Source of the DNA: an uncultured Proteiniphilum sp.
GTDB taxonomy: Bacteria; Bacteroidota; Bacteroidia; Bacteroidales; Dysgonomonadaceae
DNA: 7,906 nucleotides
Direction: 5' to 3'
NCBI RefSeq assembly: GCF_937873925.1
Contig: NZ_CALNAT010000007.1
Coordinates: forward strand, 1-7,906
This document shows, in pieces, positions 1 through 4,971 of this stretch (its first letter is position 1; every line of letters begins with the position of its first letter). The notes under the pieces were generated by a model. It worked only from the letters and a program-made list of their open reading frames with translations. It searched no databases and was not told the origin of the DNA. The translations under genes were made by a program, and so were the position numbers.

Positions 1-1
1 A

Positions 2-781
2 AAGGTAAAACCTCCCTATTTTTATGTGTATGACGGGAGTGTGCCGGTGATTTACCGGGGGCAGTTGGGCGATTCGCTGGCCCGCACCGTCAGTTATGCA
101 GACGCCTATTTTTCCCAGCTGGAGGTCATGGACTCCGTCAATTTCACCTTCAGGACACAGGGTGCCAAGACAAAGGAGCAGGTATTGGGAAGCCTCCGGT
201 TGGACCAAAACCCGTTGGAGCAAGACCCGAAAGTAACCCTCAATCACGATCTGTTGGAAAAGCAGGTGGACGGCGTGTTCGATACCGACGGGCAATTGCT
301 CCGGGACGATATAACCGGGGAACTGGTCTATATCTATTTTTACCGGAATGAATTTTTAGTGACGGACAGCAGCCTCCACCTTTCCCGGAGGCTGCATACC
401 ATCGACACCATATCCAGGGTGCAGGTGCGGGTCCGTTCATTGTCGGACGGGCGGCATCAAATGGGAGCGCCCCCAATGCAGGTCAATAAGAGGTCGGCCG
501 TACATAACCGGGTGTTGTTCAATGAATCCAATCTTATGGGAAAATTCGAATCCCGGGAGATGTGGCAGAAGGCAGCCATTGTCGATATGTACCGGACCGA
601 CAGGCAGGAGTATCTGGGCAGTTTTTATGTGCACAACCGGGGTGGCCATAAAATGGCCTGGATGATCGTCACGGACGAATATTTGTTTGTTTTGTCCGGC
701 AATGAAATCGTGCGTTACCGTTTTGCGCAGCCGGTGACACGCCATTTCAAAACAGGAGAAGTCGAAAACCTCAAAGAGTAG
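2..781 (+). CDS. C-terminal part of a propeller-like protein of unknown function
   Basis: The reading frame is open to the left edge: eight codons (KVKPPYFY) precede the GTG at position 26, so the gene starts outside the window and that GTG is an internal valine. The visible 259 residues contain no cysteine. They carry repeated beta-strand-like stretches rich in aromatic and hydrophobic residues, for example YFYVYDGSVPVIYRG near the start, LVYIYFYRNEFLVTD in the middle, and YLGSFYVHN and YLFVLSGNEIVRYRF near the end. This spacing resembles blades of a beta-propeller, but no catalytic or metal motif stands out. From memory, similar proteins occur in Bacteroidota near small DUF6520-like peptides and MauE/DoxX-type redox membrane proteins; nothing in the window proves that link here. 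Whether it has a signal peptide cannot be seen. The 24-base gap to the next gene suggests co-transcription. That it is a real gene is nearly certain; the fold is a moderate inference and the function unknown. Confidence 0.85.
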   Translation, partial: KVKPPYFYVYDGSVPVIYRGQLGDSLARTVSYADAYFSQLEVMDSVNFTFRTQGAKTKEQVLGSLRLDQNPLEQDPKVTLNHDLLEKQVDGVFDTDGQLLRDDITGELVYIYFYRNEFLVTDSSLHLSRRLHTIDTISRVQVRVRSLSDGRHQMGAPPMQVNKRSAVHNRVLFNESNLMGKFESREMWQKAAIVDMYRTDRQEYLGSFYVHNRGGHKMAWMIVTDEYLFVLSGNEIVRYRFAQPVTRHFKTGEVENLKE

Positions 782-805
782 GCATCATTCTAAATTTTTT
801 TCAAC

Positions 806-1078
806 ATGAAAAAATTTAAACAGTTCCTTGTGCCGGCTGTGATTATATTAATGGGAGCCGGCGCGGCTTTTGCGACTAATGCAGCAAAAGACTCTCAAGT
901 ATCTCAGGAGGGATACTATTTCGATAGTACCAAAAATGAATGTATCCTAGCGGAAGGCTCTTCATGTTCACCTACAGGTTCTGCAGTTTGTACATGGAAA
1001 GACAGTAACGGTACAGTCCATGAACTCTCCAGTCAGATTAATGAAACAATGTGCGGTGATCCTTTATTCAGGCCATAA
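806..1078 (+). CDS. Small exported four-cysteine peptide, DUF6520-like
   Basis: This 90-residue protein begins with a clear type I signal peptide: MKKFKQ, a hydrophobic stretch at about residues 7-21, and a likely cleavage site after AFA at residue 23. The mature part would be about 67 residues, with cysteines at 46, 54, 62 and 83 (C-x7-C-x7-C-x20-C), enough for two disulfide bonds in the periplasm or outside the cell. Size, leader style and cysteine layout match my recollection of the Bacteroidota DUF6520 family, which has no established function. The ATG at 806 is preceded by an AT-rich stretch (aaatttttttcaac) without a Shine-Dalgarno sequence, which is normal in this phylum. It follows the propeller-like gene by 24 bases and is probably in the same transcript, ending at the hairpin at 1094-1120. 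By hand count it is about 42% G+C, poorer than the SusC gene. That it is a gene is likely; the family name is a recollection, not a search result. Confidence 0.78.
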   Translation: MKKFKQFLVPAVIILMGAGAAFATNAAKDSQVSQEGYYFDSTKNECILAEGSSCSPTGSAVCTWKDSNGTVHELSSQINETMCGDPLFRP

Positions 1079-1093
1079 ACTTGACTAAGAATG

Positions 1094-1120
1094 GAAGGAT
1101 GCTAGAAAATAGCATCCTTC
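1094..1120 (+). terminator. Perfect 11-bp hairpin terminator between convergent genes
   Basis: GAAGGATGCTA (1094-1104) pairs perfectly with TAGCATCCTTC (1110-1120) around a five-base loop (GAAAA). On the + strand it is followed by tttatctcatta, a moderately T-rich tail, and it lies 16 bases after the stop of the four-cysteine peptide gene, so it fits an intrinsic terminator for the rightward unit. Read on the - strand, the left arm and loop encode the last residues of the peptidase (KKDAIF) and the TAG stop is the first three bases of the right arm. The sequence after the stem on that strand lacks a T tract, so termination of the leftward operon here is possible but less well supported. Confidence 0.8.
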
Positions 1121-3594
1121 TTTATCTCATTATTAATCCATTCCACATTTTTATTTCCTTTGAGAAAATAATCAAACCAATCCAGTATTCTTACGTATAA
1201 GTCTTTACTTGCCCTACTATCCATGATCGTATGCCCCTCATTGGGGTAAAATAGCGAAATAACCTTTTTCCTGTTCCGTTTCAGGCCGATATAAAACTCC
1301 ATAGTTTGCTCCCAATAAATGTTCTGGTCTTTCATCCCGGTCCACAATAAAACCGGGGCATTGACCTGGTCCACATAGTGGATAGGGTTGTTTTTTAAAT
1401 AAAGTTGCTTGTCTTCACTGAAACTCTTTTTCATTTCATATTGCCCGGTCTCGAATTGAAAGTAAAAAGGGATTAAGAAATTATAGTTATACGAAAAATA
1501 AGAGCGGACAATATCACTGTTACCTGCTCCGGAAACATAGGTGGCAAACCGGTCGGAATGTGTGGCTATGAAATTCGTCTGATATCCGCCATGCGAGTGT
1601 CCAATAAGACCAATCCGGCTTTTATCGATGTGGCGGTTATCCTCCAATGCATCCAATCCGCGGTGTACGCAATCCAATGCCGACAATCCCGTGCCTTCAG
1701 AACCATAGACAATATCAGGGAAATAGACAAAATATCCTTTTTCCAGCAATAGTCGTAAGTCGAACCCTGTGAAATTCGTACTACCGTAAGTCGACGCCGG
1801 ATAGTAATTTAACCTGTTACTCTGAACCTGATAGATATGCACCACCATCGGGTATTTCCCGGTAGGGTTGTAATCCAGCGGATAATACAAGATTCCTTTT
1901 AAGGGAATGTTTTCACTATTGGCATAGGAGACAATCTCCCGTTTGAGGGATAAGATCGCCGTATCCGTTTTGTTACTCCGGAATACTACGCTTTTTTCTT
2001 TTCCGGGTTCTTTATGTACAAGCCGCGGCGGTATGCTGTATTGCTCTTCGGTATAACTGAAATGTGTATACTTCCCGTTGTAATTCAGTCCTTGTATATC
2101 CATATCGGTGAAGGGCACGAGCGTTTCATTCCTCCCTTTTTGGTGTAAGATATAAGCCGTTTTGTTCTCATTGGGATCGTACAGCCTGAGCAACATCGGT
2201 TTTTCAGGATCGATTGTTTTCCGGCCAATCCTGTCAGCGATATTTTTCGAAGTCCCGTTGAGGATCGTCACTTTGTATCCTTCAAAATCATCAAGTTTCG
2301 ATAACCTGTTCTCTTCCATCGTATAGCTCCACCAACCACCATCCCCGTCAAAAAAGGCACTCTCCCCGTCCGGTGTAAAATAGGGAGCCCCCAGTCCATC
2401 TCCGTCAATATTTTGTTTCATGCCGGTAGAGACGTGATACACATACCAGTTGCCGTCTTTAAGGTATAAAAGATACCGACCGTCCGGAGAAGGATGCAAA
2501 TTCCGGGGTATGGTATCGACCAGTGAATAACAGTCTTTCACGTGGTCATAGATATCAATTTTCAGCGGAGCTGAAAAAGTAAGATAATCCTTCAAAAGAT
2601 AACGGTCAAAACTCAGGAAATAACGTTCATTTCCCAGGCTCACTTTCTCCGTCGATTGGTCCGCGCCTATCTGTTCCATCCGTTTTAACCCGGGTTCCCA
2701 TACATAATAGGAAAAATGAGGATGTGGATAGAATTTTTTCTCCAATTGGTAATCATTCCCGTACCAGATATCTACGACCGAACTATCGGTTTTATTGCTA
2801 TCCGTCATCACTTTGAGAAAATAAGCGCGTCCCTCTTCGATGATCTCTGTCAATACCCGTTGGGGGTTTATGAATAATACATCCTGTAAGGGATACACCG
2901 TTTTTGTATTCATATCGAGATAATTTGTGCTCATGGTCGCACTTTCCGGATTCTGTTCATGGATTATGATGCCCTGTTGCCCGGGATATATGTCCAAGTA
3001 CTTGATTTCACGAGGAGAACCGTATAGCTGTTCCTGGCCTTTATCACTCAGCCGCACAAGGTGATAATCCTCTTCTTTCTCTTTGATAATAACATATACA
3101 CAGTCATCTTCCGCAATCATAAATTTAGTTGTGTGATCGACGGATTGCAGTAATTTACCCGAAGTGTCATACAGTCCAATCTTGTTATCTGCCTTCTCAT
3201 TGTAGTGCAATACAAACTCATTGCCTTTGAGCGTTTTCATATCTTTAACATGCTCGTAATAGATACCGGTTTGCTTTTGCAGGTTCCATAATTCTGCCGA
3301 CTGCCGGTTACGCGTCAATAAATGGTTATTGTCGGGGAAAAAGGGTTCGCCCATGATAGCTCTCCGGCCGATTACTTTCCCGGTATAATGGCTATTGAGG
3401 ATCAGGATCGTATCACGATTTCGGTTATGCCATTTGCGGAAGAGAAACCATCTCCCATCGTCGCTCATTTTTAAATTCAACATTTTATAATGCCTGTCAG
3501 CTAACCGTTGCAACTCTTCCTGATTGTTTTGAGCGTTCAGATCCCGGCCTGCCAGTAACAGCAGGCCCAGGAATAAAAGGATGAACAGCTTCAT
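1102..3594 (-). CDS. Exported S9-family (prolyl oligopeptidase-like) serine peptidase
   Basis: The 830-residue product starts with a signal peptide (MKLFILLFLGLLLLAGRDLNA, likely cleaved before QNNQ) and has no lipobox cysteine, so a periplasmic or secreted soluble enzyme is expected. Residues about 30-555 look like the beta-propeller of S9 peptidases, with repeats such as SDDGRWFLF, SPDGRYLLYL and TPDGESAFF. The rest is an alpha/beta-hydrolase domain: the nucleophile elbow GHSHGG has Ser667, the likely Asp is 756 (TGMKDQN) and the His is 788 (NEGH), so the triad is intact. S9 enzymes cleave oligopeptides, often after proline, but the specificity of this one cannot be read. I chose ATG at 3594, two bases after the SusD stop; an in-frame TTG at 3600 would add two residues and overlap that stop. 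Close coupling to SusC/SusD suggests it digests the imported ligand. No type IX secretion C-terminal domain is evident. Another alpha/beta-hydrolase activity, such as an esterase, is less likely given the propeller. Confidence 0.93.
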   Translation of the reverse strand: MKLFILLFLGLLLLAGRDLNAQNNQEELQRLADRHYKMLNLKMSDDGRWFLFRKWHNRNRDTILILNSHYTGKVIGRRAIMGEPFFPDNNHLLTRNRQSAELWNLQKQTGIYYEHVKDMKTLKGNEFVLHYNEKADNKIGLYDTSGKLLQSVDHTTKFMIAEDDCVYVIIKEKEEDYHLVRLSDKGQEQLYGSPREIKYLDIYPGQQGIIIHEQNPESATMSTNYLDMNTKTVYPLQDVLFINPQRVLTEIIEEGRAYFLKVMTDSNKTDSSVVDIWYGNDYQLEKKFYPHPHFSYYVWEPGLKRMEQIGADQSTEKVSLGNERYFLSFDRYLLKDYLTFSAPLKIDIYDHVKDCYSLVDTIPRNLHPSPDGRYLLYLKDGNWYVYHVSTGMKQNIDGDGLGAPYFTPDGESAFFDGDGGWWSYTMEENRLSKLDDFEGYKVTILNGTSKNIADRIGRKTIDPEKPMLLRLYDPNENKTAYILHQKGRNETLVPFTDMDIQGLNYNGKYTHFSYTEEQYSIPPRLVHKEPGKEKSVVFRSNKTDTAILSLKREIVSYANSENIPLKGILYYPLDYNPTGKYPMVVHIYQVQSNRLNYYPASTYGSTNFTGFDLRLLLEKGYFVYFPDIVYGSEGTGLSALDCVHRGLDALEDNRHIDKSRIGLIGHSHGGYQTNFIATHSDRFATYVSGAGNSDIVRSYFSYNYNFLIPFYFQFETGQYEMKKSFSEDKQLYLKNNPIHYVDQVNAPVLLWTGMKDQNIYWEQTMEFYIGLKRNRKKVISLFYPNEGHTIMDSRASKDLYVRILDWFDYFLKGNKNVEWINNEIKKDAIF

Positions 3595-3596
3595 GA

Positions 3597-4961
3597 TCAA
3601 TATCCGGAGTTTTGCGGGTATAAGTTGGGATTCATCAACAGTTCGCTCTGGGGTAAAGGCAACACACTCTTATATTCCTCCCAATTGGGTTTTACCCTGC
3701 TTAAATCATTCAAGCGTCCTGCACGTTTCAGGTCGAAGAAGCGATGGCAGTGCTCGGTAAAGAATTCACGCCGTTTTTCTGCCAGGAGTTCATCGATGAA
3801 ATCTGCTTCGGATAACGAGGTAAGCGCTGTCAGCCCTGCCCTCACCCGGGTAGCATTGAGATAGGGCAACGCTTCGTCAACCCTGTTTTGTTTAGCCAAA
3901 GCCTCTGCCATAATAAAATAGGCCTCTTCCAACCGGGAGAAGACGGAATACTCGGTTGTGTTGTTCATCCTGATCTTGTATTTGTAAGGCCGGAACCAGG
4001 TGTTTTCGTCGACGGTCACTTCTGCGACCCAGGCCTGCCTTCGAAGATCATCATCGGCAAAACTATTTACCAGATCCGGAGTAAGGGTAAAGATATTGGA
4101 CGGTGCTACACCGGTGAAATGATAATACGTTGCTTCTTTTGTGGCATCACCACTGTTCTGCGGTTTGAGTTGCCAGAGTATATGCCTGCCCGATTTATGA
4201 AAGACCTCATTGATATCGTCCTCAAATTCATATAGGGATGATTGAAGGATCTCATTGGCCATTTGTCCGGCCTGTTCATATTTATGCCCGGTCAGGTATA
4301 TCCTTGCCAATAATAACTGTGCCACTTTCCGGTTGGGATAGATCCGCTCCGCATCGCGGTAATCATCTTCCAGCAAACCGACAGCTTCCCTCAGGTCAGC
4401 TTCCAATTGCTCCAATACGGCAGGGGCTTCCGTTTTATGTATGGTCCGGTTGTATTCGTAATCCAGGCTGGTGGTATAGGGAATATCTCCAAACATCTGT
4501 TGCAGGTAAAAATAAAGCAATGTGCGGATTAGCAACGCCTCCCCTTTGATACGGTTTTTATCCGGACCGGACAATGCCGTTGAGTTTTCTGCGCCATAAA
4601 TAATGGAATTGGCATAGTAGATTTGCATATAAACAATATCCCAGCAGGTTTTTATAATACTATTGGTCTCTATCAGTTGATTGGTATAAATATCCAATAT
4701 GTGTTGTTCAAAGTGATAGCTATCCAGCTCGTCCGTATAGGAACCTAACAAAAGGGGGCCGTAAATACTTGTTCCCTCTGTTACCGATCTACGTTGTAGC
4801 TGTTCGTAGATGCCGGCCAATGCCGCATTGGCGGTGTTGACGTCTTCAAATACCTGTGTGGTGCCAATCTGGTTGGTGGGGTAATCCACTTTCACCAGGG
4901 ACTCACAGGCTGCCAGGAATACTATTGTTCCCAGACAAATAAACAGATATACTCGTTTCAT
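3597..4961 (-). CDS. SusD/RagB-family surface nutrient-binding lipoprotein
   Basis: This complete 454-residue protein has a lipoprotein signal peptide with lipobox LAAC (Cys19), so after lipidation it should sit on the outer membrane and close the mouth of the SusC barrel. Family hallmarks are the early VDYPTNQI segment, the N-terminal helical repeat region with GEALLIRTLLYFYLQQMFGD at about 140-159, and the RagB/SusD C-terminal region: EEAYFIMAEALAKQ at about 345-358, LLAEKRREFFTEHCHRFFDL at 392-411, and the ending LPLPQSELLMNPNLYPQNSGY, close to the usual P-Q-S-E...N-P-x-L...Q-N-x-G-Y tail. The length is at the short end for the family. The ATG at 4961 follows SusC by 10 bases and is preceded by an A-run (aacaaaaaa) in place of a Shine-Dalgarno sequence. 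The sequence does not reveal the ligand; the downstream peptidase argues for peptides rather than glycans. Confidence 0.96.
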   Translation of the reverse strand: MKRVYLFICLGTIVFLAACESLVKVDYPTNQIGTTQVFEDVNTANAALAGIYEQLQRRSVTEGTSIYGPLLLGSYTDELDSYHFEQHILDIYTNQLIETNSIIKTCWDIVYMQIYYANSIIYGAENSTALSGPDKNRIKGEALLIRTLLYFYLQQMFGDIPYTTSLDYEYNRTIHKTEAPAVLEQLEADLREAVGLLEDDYRDAERIYPNRKVAQLLLARIYLTGHKYEQAGQMANEILQSSLYEFEDDINEVFHKSGRHILWQLKPQNSGDATKEATYYHFTGVAPSNIFTLTPDLVNSFADDDLRRQAWVAEVTVDENTWFRPYKYKIRMNNTTEYSVFSRLEEAYFIMAEALAKQNRVDEALPYLNATRVRAGLTALTSLSEADFIDELLAEKRREFFTEHCHRFFDLKRAGRLNDLSRVKPNWEEYKSVLPLPQSELLMNPNLYPQNSGY

Positions 4962-4971
4962 TTTTTTGTTT

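Noticed and set aside
369..395. Nine-base inverted repeat GCAGCCTCC/GGAGGCTGC inside the propeller-like gene
   Set aside because: It is mid-gene, has no T tail and encodes ordinary protein sequence (SSLHLSRRL); probably chance.
437..745. Open frame of 102 codons on the - strand within the propeller-like gene
   Set aside because: It lies wholly opposite a longer frame with convincing protein character; its translation is rich in H, P and R, without a signal peptide or recognisable motif.
782..805. Possible promoter in front of the four-cysteine peptide gene
   Set aside because: No TAnnTTTG -7 box with a TTG -33 element was found in or just ahead of the gap; co-transcription with the upstream gene is simpler.
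3888..4549. Two open frames of 115 and 103 codons on the + strand opposite the SusD gene
   Set aside because: They are antisense to a clearly recognised SusD protein and their translations show no domain-like pattern.
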